Source of the DNA: Ferrimonas futtsuensis DSM 18154 | GTDB taxonomy: Bacteria; Pseudomonadota; Gammaproteobacteria; Enterobacterales; Shewanellaceae | Reading direction: 5' to 3' | Length of the DNA stretch: 64,000 bases | Assembly: GCF_000422645.1 (NCBI RefSeq) | Contig: NZ_AUGL01000002.1 | Span: 62,001-126,000, forward strand | Part shown: positions 39,801-48,470 of the stretch, piece by piece | Numbering within the stretch: position 1 is the stretch's first letter | Layout: each line of letters opens with the position of its first letter | The notes under the pieces: generated by a model | The model's database searches: none | Seen by the model: only the letters and a program-made list of their open reading frames with translations | Told to the model about the DNA's origin: nothing | Position numbers and translations under genes: made by a program

Positions 39801-40108
39801 AAGTCCATGTCGGTGCCCCACTCGAACTCCAGGTGAACGTCTGAGAGTCCGGCCCTGGAGGTGGAGGAGACCTGGCGCAGTCCTTTGACCACGCCGACGG
39901 ATTCTTCGATGGGTTTGCTGACCAGCTGCTCCACCTCTGCCGGCGCAGCCCCTGGATAGAGGGTGCGTACCGTCAGGGTGGGGTAGCTCATGTCCGGAAG
40001 CAGGTTGACGCTGAGGCGGCTCAGGCCCACCAGGCCAAACATGACGATGGCCAGGATGAACATCCAGACGGTAACCGGACGCTTGACTGAGGTGTTGATG
40101 ATTCCCAT
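36881..40108 (-). CDS. RND efflux transporter, first pump gene
   Basis: 1075-residue RND pump, longer than its partner because of an extra hydrophobic and basic insert after the first half (residues about 490-560). Helix 4 reads GLLVDNAIVVLENID. The repeated NAIVLVDRINQLR in the second half is typical. First of the two tandem pump genes, 9 bp after the adaptor gene. Proton-driven export across the envelope; needs a TolC-like channel encoded elsewhere. Confidence 0.92.
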   Translation of the reverse strand: MGIINTSVKRPVTVWMFILAIVMFGLVGLSRLSVNLLPDMSYPTLTVRTLYPGAAPAEVEQLVSKPIEESVGVVKGLRQVSSTSRAGLSDVHLEFEWGTDMDLAALDSREKLDAIQLPLDVDKPLILRFNPNLDPIVRLAVTTQESNEAALVQMRTWVEEELKRTLETVPGVASVRPSGGLEQEVQILIDQQKMAQLNLTAAQLIERIRSENLNLSAGKLTQGDQELLIRTLNQFQNLEELRQMVVYRDDQRQVRLFEVAQVKDSFKERDNIARSQGQEAVELAIYKEGDANTVAVAQALKAKLKQLEEETPYPVNLLYDQSRFIENAVNEVTSAALVGAVLAMAVIFLFLGQLKPTMIISLSIPVSVIATFNLMYFAGISLNIMSLGGIALAVGLLVDNAIVVLENIDRRRRLGDDLHQAAETGTREVSGAIIASTLTTLAVFVPLIFVDGIAGQLFADQAMTVTFALIASLLVALSAIPMLSSRKGIELKVNGTSQPKAKPTTRWGKVRHHATTVFSFPFVLLFSYIPSLVIAVVMVIVRALRKLFALLFTPVLWGFDRLYGALSWGYPKLLNLALSARVLTLGVAVAVTALAFSLAPRLGMELIPPMNQGEFYLEVQLPPGTEVSHTDKVLRHLADSLMDNEAVDKVYSQAGSGGLLSSASQIGGENWGRLQVVLSDASQQAQVMSALRHSASRIPDLEYSAQSPELFSFKTPLELEISGYDLDMLGLASGQVAATLAQSDRFKDIQNSLKEGQPELTIRFDHAKLASLGLTAPDVANRVASVIGGSVASRYTVRDRKIDILVRALPAQRDQHEDLASLIVNPGSERPIALDAVATIKEEIGPASINRIAQQRVAIVSANLAYGSLKEGVDAASTLLESLSLPPGTSIQFGGQNEEMEHSLNSLYIALGLAVFLVYLVMASQFESLLHPLLILAAVPMALAGSVYGLWLTGTHVSVIVFIGLIMLAGIVVNNAIVLVDRINQLRQEGVERGQAIMEAAHSRLRPILMTTLTTTLGLAPMAIGLGEGAEMRAPMAITVIAGLMISTLLTLVVLPVLYSLFDNKQFAMESQHDH

Positions 40109-40117
40109 GTGCCGTCC

Positions 40118-41191
40118 TTAGCGCTGGGCCAGTTGCAGTGGGGCGATAACCTCCACGCTGGCGTCGTCCTTCAGCTGGTGTTGTCCGCGCACCACCACCA
40201 GATCGTTCAGGGCCAGACCCTGGGTGATCTCCACCCGTCCCTCATCTTCGTAACCCAACTCTACGGCACGGCGCTTGGCTTTGCCCTGTTCGACCACGAA
40301 TACGGCGTGCCCCTGATCCTGGCGCAGCAGGGCGTTCTTGGAGATCACCAGGGTGCCCTCGTGGGCGTCATACTTGAGCCTGGCCCGGGCAAACATGCCG
40401 GCCTTGAGGCTGCCCTGGCCATTGGGCACGGTCAGGGTCACCTTGAAGGTGCCGGTATCGGCATCGACGATGGGGCTGATGCGCAGCACCTCAGCCTGGT
40501 GCTTGCGCTCATCCCCGCTGAGAATCAGCTCCGCCATCTGGCCCTTACGCACCTGGGGCAGCTCCTGCTCCGGCAGGTGAATGATGCCGTGCAACTCATC
40601 CTGACGGACGATGTAGAACAGCTCCTTGTACTGTTCGGCCATGTTGCCTCGCTTCACCAGACGTTTGGCGACCACGCCATCGAAAGGCGCTTCGGCACGG
40701 CTCTCTTTCAGCTGCAGGGCGGCCAGGTCGCGATCGGCGATGGCGGAGAGGCGGCGGAACTCCAGCTTGGCCATGGCCTCTTCACTGACCAGTTGTTGGT
40801 TGGCGATCTTTTTCAGGCGATTCAGTTCCTGATCAATCACATCCAATTCGGCCTGGGCCTTGTCGAGGTTGTAGCGGTAGCGCTCGGAGTCGATGCTGGC
40901 CAGCACCTGTCCCTGGGTGACTCTGTCTCCCTCTTCCACGTTCACCTGGGTGATGACCCCCGGGACCCGGCTGACCACCATCGCCTCTTCCGGGGCCTCC
41001 AGGATGGCGGTGGAGCTGTAGTAGGAGGCTACGGTGTCCTGAACGACCGGCTGGGTTTCCACCGGCAGGGTAACCACCTGCTCCTCGTTGGCGGTGTCGG
41101 TTTCCTTGCTGGTTTCATCGGCTGCGGGCGCCTGGCCACAGGCGGAGAGAACCCATACCAGGGAGAGGGCGGTCAGGGAGAGGCGTTTCAT
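40118..41191 (-). CDS. RND efflux periplasmic adaptor lipoprotein
   Basis: 357-residue membrane fusion protein linking the two RND pumps to an outer-membrane channel. Lipobox LSAC near residue 18 marks a lipid-anchored N-terminus, then a lipoyl-like half motif (VPGVITQVNVEEGDRVTQGQ), a coiled-coil hairpin (about residues 105-170), the second lipoyl half (EAPFDGVVAKR) and beta-barrel domains. First gene of the three-gene operon. Confidence 0.9.
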   Translation of the reverse strand: MKRLSLTALSLVWVLSACGQAPAADETSKETDTANEEQVVTLPVETQPVVQDTVASYYSSTAILEAPEEAMVVSRVPGVITQVNVEEGDRVTQGQVLASIDSERYRYNLDKAQAELDVIDQELNRLKKIANQQLVSEEAMAKLEFRRLSAIADRDLAALQLKESRAEAPFDGVVAKRLVKRGNMAEQYKELFYIVRQDELHGIIHLPEQELPQVRKGQMAELILSGDERKHQAEVLRISPIVDADTGTFKVTLTVPNGQGSLKAGMFARARLKYDAHEGTLVISKNALLRQDQGHAVFVVEQGKAKRRAVELGYEDEGRVEITQGLALNDLVVVRGQHQLKDDASVEVIAPLQLAQR

Positions 41192-41345
41192 GGCGCAAAT
41201 CCTTTATGTCGTTATTCGGAAGTTACGCTTGGAATGCACGGCCTGTGCCAACTTTTTAACAACTGTAAATCAATGGGTTACAAGAGGTCTGAGGAGTCAG
41301 GTAAACAAAGTGTTGAGGGGATTCACCAAGAGTTGGCGAGTTTTA

Positions 41346-42236
41346 TTAACTTAATTGAGCCAGTTTGCTAGTGCTGGCGTTTGACCTTCGAAGACCACTG
41401 CCGATTACGGCAACCAGCCCTCCCCATATGAGCATAAAGCCCAGCAGCTGCTCCGGCGGGCACAGTTCATTGAACACCCAGATCCCAAGCAGAAACTGCA
41501 GGCTGGGATCGATAAACTGCATCAGGCCATAGGTGGTGAAATTGACCTTCTGAATGCCGTGATTGAGCAGGGTCAGGGCAAACAGAATCAGTGGTGCAAA
41601 CCCCAACTGCAGCCACAGGCTGCACTCCGGGCTGACAAGACCGGGCTCTCCCTGCCAGTAAAGGTAGCCCCAGTATCCCAGGGCAATGGGAAGCACGGCC
41701 AGATGTTCCAGAGTGAGGGAGGTGAGGGTGTCCGTCTGGGCGCATTTTTTCAGGAAGCCATAGAGAGCAAACAGGGCGCCTATCCCCAGGGCCAGGAGTA
41801 CGGAGAAGCTATGGTTGCCAAACTGCAGCATCAGGCCAACGGCCGCAGCGATCAGGGCCAGCTTCTGCAGCCTCGAGAGTTGTTCCCTGAGCAGCACCAC
41901 GGCCAGCAGCACGGATACGAAGGGGGAGAGGTATTGCCCCAGGCTGGCGGCCAGGATCTGCTGGTTGAGGTAGGCCCAGATGCTGAGCAGGCCGGCGGCC
42001 ATGGCCAGCGGGGCTGCCGCCATACAGCACAGGGCGGCCTTGGGGTCTCTTTTGACCTGATGCAGCATCGGGCGCCAGCGTCCCCTGATAAGAAGCAGGC
42101 TGACCAGAACGGCGCTGGCCAGAATGATTCTCAGGGCCACCAAATGGGTCACCTGGGCGTCAGGCATCAGGTTCAGATAGAGCGGCAGCATCCCGAAGAT
42201 GCTGAACGCTATCACTATTTCCAGTTTATGAAACAA
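41346..42236 (-). CDS. RarD-like EamA family permease
   Basis: 296-residue membrane protein with ten helices in two EamA halves, like RarD (also 296 in E. coli), whose true substrate is unknown. The frame opens without ATG. I chose TTG at 42236 because GAGGTGG sits 5 bases upstream; TTG at 42254 is the longer choice. Paralogue of the next gene upstream. Confidence 0.75.
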   Translation of the reverse strand: MFHKLEIVIAFSIFGMLPLYLNLMPDAQVTHLVALRIILASAVLVSLLLIRGRWRPMLHQVKRDPKAALCCMAAAPLAMAAGLLSIWAYLNQQILAASLGQYLSPFVSVLLAVVLLREQLSRLQKLALIAAAVGLMLQFGNHSFSVLLALGIGALFALYGFLKKCAQTDTLTSLTLEHLAVLPIALGYWGYLYWQGEPGLVSPECSLWLQLGFAPLILFALTLLNHGIQKVNFTTYGLMQFIDPSLQFLLGIWVFNELCPPEQLLGFMLIWGGLVAVIGSGLRRSNASTSKLAQLS

Positions 42237-42337
42237 TGGACCCACCTCAGGCAAAACTGACCCAATGTAGCACCCAGGGTTGGCGCTGACAGTAAGCCGA
42301 GGCAGGAAATCGGAACTGGATCGCCTCTTAAAGCGGG

Positions 42338-43237
42338 TCAGTAGTGCGGCTTGGCGGCTCGGCGCCTTATCCCCAGCATCGCCTCCAGTGAGCAGAGCAG
42401 CAGCCCCAGCCAGATAAGGCCAAAGCTGACCGCCTTGACCTCGTCAAAGGCTTCGGCGAACACCAGGGTGGCCAGCAGGAACTGCAGACTGGGCTCGATG
42501 TACTGCATCAGTCCCACCATGGTCAGGCTGGTGCGGTTGATGGCCAGAGCGAAGAGCACCAGGGGGATCAGGGTGACCGGACCGGCGCCCAGATAGAGCA
42601 GCAGGGTGGGGGTATCCGCGGCGGCGAAGGTCAGCCCCTGGGTCTCTTGGCGCCAGATAAGGAAGGCCAGGGCTGGGGGGATCAACAGCATCGCCTCCAC
42701 CATGACGGAGTTCAGGGCATCGAAGCGGATGAACTTCTTAATCAGGCCGTAGAGGGCAAAGGCGCCACCCATCACCAGAGAGAGCCAGGGCAATTCGCCA
42801 TACTGCCACACCTGATAGCCGATGCCGGCGGTGGCCAGTACCACCGCGGCACGTTGGGCCGGACTGAGCCTATCCCCCAGAAAGAGTACCCCCAGGGCCA
42901 CCGCCATCAGGGGGTTGATAAAGAACCCCAGGCTGGCGGCGAGCACCTGGCCATTGGTCAGGGCCCAGGTAAAGCTGTACCAGGAGGTACACATGACGAT
43001 AGAGGCCAACAGGCAAAGCAACAGGGAGCGCTTATCCGCCCACATGGCGCCAAAGGAGAGCGTTGGCCTGCGTAGCACAAGAATAAGCAGCAGCATGGCC
43101 GGTGCAGAGGTGACGATTCTCAGGGCCAGCATCTCCTCCATCTGCGCACCCTCCAGGGGGGCGTAGTAAAGTGGCAGCAGGCCATAGGCCACGAAGGAGA
43201 GGGCAGCCAGCAGGTTGCCGAGTCGGGTTGCGCTCAT
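42338..43237 (-). CDS. RarD-like EamA family permease
   Basis: 299-residue ten-helix permease of the RarD family: NLLAALSFVAYGLLPLYY start, then ALRIVTSAP and a C-terminal LMQYIEPSLQFLLA motif shared with its neighbour (LMQFIDPSLQFLL). The two genes are tandem and same-strand, 101 bp apart, and probably arose by duplication. Drug/metabolite transporter superfamily; substrate unknown. Confidence 0.82.
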   Translation of the reverse strand: MSATRLGNLLAALSFVAYGLLPLYYAPLEGAQMEEMLALRIVTSAPAMLLLILVLRRPTLSFGAMWADKRSLLLCLLASIVMCTSWYSFTWALTNGQVLAASLGFFINPLMAVALGVLFLGDRLSPAQRAAVVLATAGIGYQVWQYGELPWLSLVMGGAFALYGLIKKFIRFDALNSVMVEAMLLIPPALAFLIWRQETQGLTFAAADTPTLLLYLGAGPVTLIPLVLFALAINRTSLTMVGLMQYIEPSLQFLLATLVFAEAFDEVKAVSFGLIWLGLLLCSLEAMLGIRRRAAKPHY

Positions 43238-43347
43238 GGGTGATGTTCAAGGGGGAAAGAGGGCGCCATTCTACTGCTGAGAGTAGGGCAGCAACAGGGG
43301 GCTCGGGGAGAAATTGAGGAGGAGTTCTCGAATGTGGGTCGCTGTCG

Positions 43348-43686
43348 TCAGCGTTTGGGCTGAGGTTGCAGCTGCTTCAGCTTGGAATCGAGCTCTCCGG
43401 TGACTGCGTCTTTCAGCATCACCCAGTCGCCCAGCAGGCTGTAGATGGGGTACTGGAAGGTCGCGGGGCGGTTTTTCTCGAATCCAAAATGGCCTGCCCA
43501 GGCAAATCCATAGCCGATGACCGGCAGGGTCAGCAGCAGCAGGTAGTTGCCGGAGGCCACGGCGATACCCGCCATCAACAGCACCAGAGCGGATCCGACG
43601 TAGTGGAGGATGCGGCATCGGCGATCCCGGTGCTCACCCAGATAGAAGGGGTAAAACTCGTCAAAAGAGCGAAAGCGCTTATCCAT
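43348..43686 (-). CDS. Mpo1-like (DUF962) protein
   Basis: 112-residue membrane protein of the DUF962 family: MDKRFRSFDEFYPFYLGEH start, the HYVGSALVLL and AGHFGFEKNRPATFQYPIYS motifs. The yeast member Mpo1 is an iron-dependent dioxygenase in alpha-oxidation of 2-hydroxy fatty acids; the His residues are conserved here. The start codon lies at the edge of a long inverted repeat (43685-43725). Confidence 0.85.
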   Translation of the reverse strand: MDKRFRSFDEFYPFYLGEHRDRRCRILHYVGSALVLLMAGIAVASGNYLLLLTLPVIGYGFAWAGHFGFEKNRPATFQYPIYSLLGDWVMLKDAVTGELDSKLKQLQPQPKR

Positions 43687-43725
43687 AAACCTGTTGTGAC
43701 CAAAAACTAATCACAACAGGTTTAT
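43685..43725. promoter_or_regulatory. 15-bp inverted repeat spanning the start of the DUF962 gene
   Basis: ATAAACCTGTTGTGA (43685-43699) and TCACAACAGGTTTAT (43711-43725) are perfect reverse complements with an 11-base spacer. In the minus-strand mRNA the hairpin contains the likely CAGG ribosome-binding site and the first two bases of the AUG, so it could mask translation. Equally it may be a DNA operator. Confidence 0.75.
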
Positions 43726-43897
43726 CATGGTGGTGCCGAGAGCGCCATACAGATTTCGAAAAAACACCAGCGAAAGGCAAAATTTTCACAGGCCAGGCCA
43801 ATTTCCGATGGTTCCGTGGCTCTACAGTGAGAAATCCAACGACCCATGGAGGAGTGTTGACCTCGCCCTGTCGCAACCCTGGTGTTCGTTGATCAAT

Positions 43898-44515
43898 CTA
43901 GTTGGCGCTCTTGGAGGCAAGGTCCGCCTGGGCACGCAGGACATCGAAGCCCTCGGCCTGCAACATCTCGGTAAGGCGGATGAGCGGCAGTCCCATCAGG
44001 GTGTTGGGATCTCGGCCACTCAAGCGATCGAACAGGGCGATGCCCAGACCTTCGCTCTTGAAGCTGCCAGCGCAATTGTAGGGTTGCTCCGCCTTGAGAT
44101 AGGCGTCGATCTGCTTATGGCTCAGGGTGCGGAAGTACACCTTGAAGGTTTCCACATCCACCTGGCTTTCACCGGTGTCTGTGTTGAGCAGGCACAGACT
44201 GGTATAGAAGGTGACCTTTTTGCCGCTGGCGGCGGTCAGTTGTTCTATGGCGGTCTGGTGATTGCCGGGCTTGCCGAGGATCTCATCATCGATCACCGCG
44301 ACCTGATCGGAGCCGATGACCCAGGCGTCGTCGTGCTGGGTTCCGGCGGCACGTGCCTTGGCTTCGGCCAGGCGCATAACCAGTTGATAAGCGGTTTCAT
44401 TCTCTAGAGGGGTCTCGTCCACTTCCGGCTTTTCACAACTGAAAGGAAGATTCAGTTTCTCGAGGATTTCACGACGAAAGGGCGAAGTGGAGCCCAAAAT
44501 AAGCGGCTTTTTCAT
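43898..44515 (-). CDS. yceF: Maf-like nucleotide pyrophosphatase YceF
   Basis: 205-residue Maf family house-cleaning pyrophosphatase. Opens LILGSTSPFRREIL, with VDETPLENE, GSDQVAVID and the later CAGSFKSEG motif. The YceF branch hydrolyses 7-methyl-GTP in E. coli. It lies divergent from yceD as in E. coli, which supports the assignment. Confidence 0.9.
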   Translation of the reverse strand: MKKPLILGSTSPFRREILEKLNLPFSCEKPEVDETPLENETAYQLVMRLAEAKARAAGTQHDDAWVIGSDQVAVIDDEILGKPGNHQTAIEQLTAASGKKVTFYTSLCLLNTDTGESQVDVETFKVYFRTLSHKQIDAYLKAEQPYNCAGSFKSEGLGIALFDRLSGRDPNTLMGLPLIRLTEMLQAEGFDVLRAQADLASKSAN

Positions 44516-44787
44516 AGGCTGTCTGGTAAAAAGTGAGACAAAATTTCAGGCCGCAAGCCTAGCAGACTCGGGGCCGGGGTACCATGGAGCCCCTTGATTT
44601 GGGTCAAACGTCCGCCACTCTAACCGGGTTCAATGAATTTACCCTGGGAAAATGGGGCAAAAATCAGGCATCAAGCTATATTTTGACAGCTTGGGCCAGC
44701 AGTATGGTTAGCCCTTAGCCAGCCTGGGTTTTGGCAGCTAAAATTTCCTTTGACTCAGCTTGAGACGATCGATAAACTGCGCGGCCT

Positions 44788-45315
44788 ATGCAGAATGTAC
44801 AAATTCCGGTTTCGCTCGACCCAAAACGAGCCGCCCAAAGACGATTGGTTTATGAAGGACTTCTTCTTGCCAAGAATCTGAAGCGATTGATTGGTGTGAG
44901 TTCCGGCGATTGCACTGATGCCGAGGTGACCGTTGAATGCGGCACTGACATCCAGGGGATAGTCTACCTCAAGGGGAAGGCTGTGACGGAGCTCACTCTG
45001 ACATGTCAGCGTTGTATGGAGCCTTTTCGGCAGACTCTCGCAGTTGAATTCGCATACAGCCCTGTGACCGACGATTCACAGGTCGAAGAGCTCCCGGATG
45101 CTTACGAACCCGTCGAGTTAGATGAACACGGTGAGGTTCGACTTCACGAACTGGTGGAAGATGAGCTGCTGCTGATGGTACCGATGATGCCTATGCATGA
45201 TCTGGCCGATTGCAGTCGCCCCGAAACCGAAGTCGTCGTCGGCGACCTGCCCAAAGAGAGTGAAGATGAGCGTCCGAATCCCTTTGCGGTGTTACAAAAG
45301 CTTAAGAGTAAGTAA
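44788..45315 (+). CDS. yceD: YceD (DUF177), 23S rRNA accumulation protein
   Basis: 175-residue DUF177 protein (173 in E. coli), with LTCQRCMEPF and the C-terminal RPNPFAVLQKLKSK typical of the family. It is linked to 23S rRNA accumulation in E. coli and plants. First gene of yceD-rpmF-plsX-fab; ATG at 44788 has little Shine-Dalgarno. Confidence 0.93.
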   Translation: MQNVQIPVSLDPKRAAQRRLVYEGLLLAKNLKRLIGVSSGDCTDAEVTVECGTDIQGIVYLKGKAVTELTLTCQRCMEPFRQTLAVEFAYSPVTDDSQVEELPDAYEPVELDEHGEVRLHELVEDELLLMVPMMPMHDLADCSRPETEVVVGDLPKESEDERPNPFAVLQKLKSK

Positions 45316-45331
45316 TTAGGAGATTGGGGCC

Positions 45332-45502
45332 ATGGCCGTACAACAGAATAAAGTTACCCGTTCACGTCGCGGTATGCGTCGTTCTCACGATGCGCTGACC
45401 ACTTGCCAGCTGTCTGTGGACGCTACTTCCGGTGAAACTCACCGTCGCCACCACGTAACCGCTGATGGTTACTACCGTGGCAAAAAGGTAATCAACAAGT
45501 AA
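45332..45502 (+). CDS. rpmF: 50S ribosomal protein L32
   Basis: 56-residue L32, beginning [20 protein letters not shown], with the C-terminal [11 protein letters not shown]. It has no zinc Cys quartet (only one Cys), the form found in many gammaproteobacteria. 16 bp after yceD, AGGAG 8-14 bases upstream, 12 bp before plsX. Confidence 0.97.
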   Translation: MAVQQNKVTRSRRGMRRSHDALTTCQLSVDATSGETHRRHHVTADGYYRGKKVINK

Positions 45503-45514
45503 GTTGATACCGAT

Positions 45515-46543
45515 TTGACTCATCTAACCCTAGCGTTAGATACCATGGGGGGCGATCACGGCCCCCATGTCACAGTGCCTGCAGCTTTGCAGGCATTGTC
45601 GGTTTACGCCGACCTTCATCTGATCCTCGTGGGCGACCGCCCCACCATCCTCTCTATCCTGCGTCAACATCAGGCCTGTGAATCAGAACGCCTGAGGATT
45701 TTGCACGCCGAGCAGGTGGTTCAGATGGGCGATAAGCCGCTGCATGCCCTGCGTCGACTCAAGCACAGTTCCATGCGACTGGCCCTGGACCTGGTGGCCA
45801 ATGGCCAGGCTCACGCCTGCGTCAGTGCCGGTAATACCGGTGCCCTGATGACCATGGCCAAGGTGGTGCTGAAAACTTTGCCTGGTGTCGACCGCCCCGC
45901 TTTAGTGACCGCGTTACCCACCATGACGGGTGACCCGGTCTATCTGATGGATCTCGGTGCCAACGCCAGTTGCGACTCCCATGCGTTGTTCCAGTTTGCC
46001 GTAATGGGCTCGGTACTCGCCGAGCAGGTGGCCAATAAGAGCAACCCCAGGGTGGCTCTGCTGAATATTGGTACTGAAGAGATCAAAGGAAATGATCAGG
46101 TTCAGCAGGCATCCGGCCTGCTGCAGTCCACACCGCACATTAATTACACCGGGTATGTGGAGGGTGACCGCATCTTCTCCGGCGAGGCCGACGTGATTGT
46201 CTGCGACGGCTTTGTGGGGAACGTTACCCTGAAGACCACGGAGGGGATAGCCCGCCTGTTGATGCACCAGATTGCTCAGTCGGTTAAGCGGAATCCGCTG
46301 GCCCGCTGCCTGAGCTGGCTGCTCAAGGGAAGGCTGAAAAAGCTGTTCTTGCAAATGAACCCCGACCACTATAACGGTGCGAGTCTGTTAGGATTGCGCC
46401 ATATTGTGGTGAAGAGCCACGGTAATGCTGATGAGCTGGCCTTTCTGCGCGCTGTCGAGGAAGCCATGACAGAGGTTCAAAGGCAAGTGCCTGGCAAGAT
46501 TGAAGCTCGACTCGAGTCGGTGTTACTAGAAAAGTCCTGTTGA
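45515..46543 (+). CDS. plsX: Phosphate acyltransferase PlsX
   Basis: 342-residue peripheral membrane enzyme converting acyl-ACP to acyl-phosphate for phosphatidate synthesis. N-terminal [14 protein letters not shown] and SAGNTGALM motifs are conserved. Start is TTG at 45515; the next ATG falls inside the conserved TMGGD motif and is too late. Links lipid synthesis to the fab genes downstream. Confidence 0.95.
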   Translation: MTHLTLALDTMGGDHGPHVTVPAALQALSVYADLHLILVGDRPTILSILRQHQACESERLRILHAEQVVQMGDKPLHALRRLKHSSMRLALDLVANGQAHACVSAGNTGALMTMAKVVLKTLPGVDRPALVTALPTMTGDPVYLMDLGANASCDSHALFQFAVMGSVLAEQVANKSNPRVALLNIGTEEIKGNDQVQQASGLLQSTPHINYTGYVEGDRIFSGEADVIVCDGFVGNVTLKTTEGIARLLMHQIAQSVKRNPLARCLSWLLKGRLKKLFLQMNPDHYNGASLLGLRHIVVKSHGNADELAFLRAVEEAMTEVQRQVPGKIEARLESVLLEKSC

Positions 46544-46550
46544 TATTCCT

Positions 46551-47516
46551 ATGTATACAAAAATTTTAGGTACTGGGAGCTACCTGCCCACCCAGATCCG
46601 CACCAATGCTGATCTGGAAAAGATGGTGGATACCTCCGATGAGTGGATTCTGGAGCGTACTGGAATCCGTTCACGCCACATCGCCACCGGCGATGAAAAT
46701 GTCTCTACCATGAGCTATCGCGCCGCGGTGAAAGCTCTGGAGATGGCCGGCATTGATGCCTCCGAGTTGGATATGATCATCTGCGGCACCTGCAGTGCCC
46801 CCAACTCCTTCCCCTCCGCCGCCTGTGAAGTGCAGGAACTGCTGGGTATCTCCGGCGTTCCCGCCTTTGATGTGGCTGCTGCCTGCAGTGGCTTCATCTA
46901 CGCCCTGGCTGTGGCGGACCAGTTTGTTAAATCCGGTGCCTGCAAAAAGGTGCTGGTGATTGGCGCTGATGCCCTGGCAGACATGTGCGATCCCGATGAC
47001 CGCACCACCATCATCCTGTTTGGTGATGGCGCCGGAGCCGCAGTCGTGGGTGCCTCGGAAGAGCCTGGAGTGCTCTCTACCCACATTCATGCCGATGGTC
47101 GTCAAGGGCCGCTGCTCAAGGCCGCTGCGCCTGTCCGCAGCAAGACCCCTCGCGTTTCCAGCAGCGACGAGTACATGTTTATGAAGGGGAACGAGGTGTT
47201 TAAGCACGCCGTGACCCGATTGGCAGAAGTGGTCGAAGAGACCCTGGAAGCCAACCAGATGGATCGCAGTGAGATCGACTGGCTGGTTCCCCACAACGCC
47301 AACTACCGCATTCTTAAGGCGACCGCCAAGAAGCTGAATATGGGTATGGACCAGGTGGTTCTGACCCTGGCCGAGCACGGTAACACCTCTGCGGCCTCCG
47401 TGCCCATCGCCCTGGATGTGGCGGTGCGTGATGGCCGCATCCAGCGTGGCCAGGTGCTGCTGCTGGAAGCCTTTGGCGCCGGTTTTGCCTGGGGCTCTGC
47501 CCTGATCCGTTTTTAA
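46551..47516 (+). CDS. fabH: 3-oxoacyl-ACP synthase III FabH
   Basis: 321-residue condensing enzyme that starts fatty acid synthesis from acetyl-CoA and malonyl-ACP. Active-site C112 in AACSGF, then VPHNAN (His) and EHGNTSAAS (Asn). Start ATG 7 bp after plsX. Confidence 0.97.
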   Translation: MYTKILGTGSYLPTQIRTNADLEKMVDTSDEWILERTGIRSRHIATGDENVSTMSYRAAVKALEMAGIDASELDMIICGTCSAPNSFPSAACEVQELLGISGVPAFDVAAACSGFIYALAVADQFVKSGACKKVLVIGADALADMCDPDDRTTIILFGDGAGAAVVGASEEPGVLSTHIHADGRQGPLLKAAAPVRSKTPRVSSSDEYMFMKGNEVFKHAVTRLAEVVEETLEANQMDRSEIDWLVPHNANYRILKATAKKLNMGMDQVVLTLAEHGNTSAASVPIALDVAVRDGRIQRGQVLLLEAFGAGFAWGSALIRF

Positions 47517-47530
47517 AGGAATCTGAGATT

Positions 47531-48454
47531 ATGTCCAAGTTTGCTTTTGTATTTCCCGGCCAGGGCAGCCAGGCCGTAGGTATGCTGTCCGAGATTGCCG
47601 CCGAGAACCCGGTGATTGAACAGACCTTCGCCGAGGCTTCCGACGTACTGGGTTACGACCTGTGGCAACTGGTGAGCCAGGGCCCCGCCGAGGACCTGAA
47701 TCAGACCCAGCGTACCCAACCGGCCCTGCTGACCGCCAGTGTGGCGCTCTACCGCGCCTACCAGGCCGCAGGTGGTCAGGCGCCTGCCGCCATGGCGGGC
47801 CACAGCCTGGGTGAGTACTCCGCCCTGGTGTGCGCCGGTGTCATTGATTTCAAAGACGCGGTGAAACTGGTTGAACTGCGTGGCCTGGCGATGCAGGACG
47901 CGGTCCCTGCCGGTACCGGCGCCATGTACGCCATCATCGGCCTGGCCGATGACGCCATCGCCTCTGCCTGTGAGCAGGCGGCTCAGGGCCAGGTGGTGTC
48001 TCCGGTGAACTACAACAGCCCGGGCCAGGTGGTGATCGCCGGTGAAAAAGCCGCCGTCGAGCGTGCCGGTGAGCTGTGCAAAGAGGCTGGCGCCAAGCGT
48101 GCCCTGCCGCTGCCAGTGAGCGTGCCTTCCCACTGTGCCCTGATGAAGCCTGCTGCCGAAAAGCTGGCGGACGCCCTGGCCAAACTGGAGCTGAATGCCC
48201 CAGCCATTCCGGTACTGAACAACGTGGATGTGGCGGCTGCTGACGATGTCGACGCCATCCGTGATGCCCTGGTGCGTCAGCTGTACAGCCCGGTTCGCTG
48301 GACCGAGACCATCAACGCCATGGCAGAGATGGGAATTGAGACTACCTTTGAGTGTGGTCCCGGCAAAGTGCTCACCGGCCTGGCCAAACGAATTAACAAG
48401 ACGATCGCTGCAGCGGCGCTGAACGACTCGGCGACCCTGGCGGCGGCCCTATAA
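47531..48454 (+). CDS. fabD: Malonyl-CoA-ACP transacylase FabD
   Basis: 307-residue enzyme transferring malonyl from CoA to ACP. Nucleophile S92 in GHSLGE and catalytic H201 in VPSHCALM, at the same positions as in E. coli FabD. 14 bp after fabH. Confidence 0.97.
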   Translation: MSKFAFVFPGQGSQAVGMLSEIAAENPVIEQTFAEASDVLGYDLWQLVSQGPAEDLNQTQRTQPALLTASVALYRAYQAAGGQAPAAMAGHSLGEYSALVCAGVIDFKDAVKLVELRGLAMQDAVPAGTGAMYAIIGLADDAIASACEQAAQGQVVSPVNYNSPGQVVIAGEKAAVERAGELCKEAGAKRALPLPVSVPSHCALMKPAAEKLADALAKLELNAPAIPVLNNVDVAAADDVDAIRDALVRQLYSPVRWTETINAMAEMGIETTFECGPGKVLTGLAKRINKTIAAAALNDSATLAAAL

Positions 48455-48470
48455 CAAGGAAACGACTCCT

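Noticed and set aside
43679-43876. 65-codon minus-strand frame before the DUF962 gene
   Set aside because: No recognised similarity, ends in the inverted repeat and overlaps the DUF962 start; probably chance.
44683-44708. TTGACA with TATGGT as a yceD promoter
   Set aside because: Spacer is only 14 bases, too short to support.
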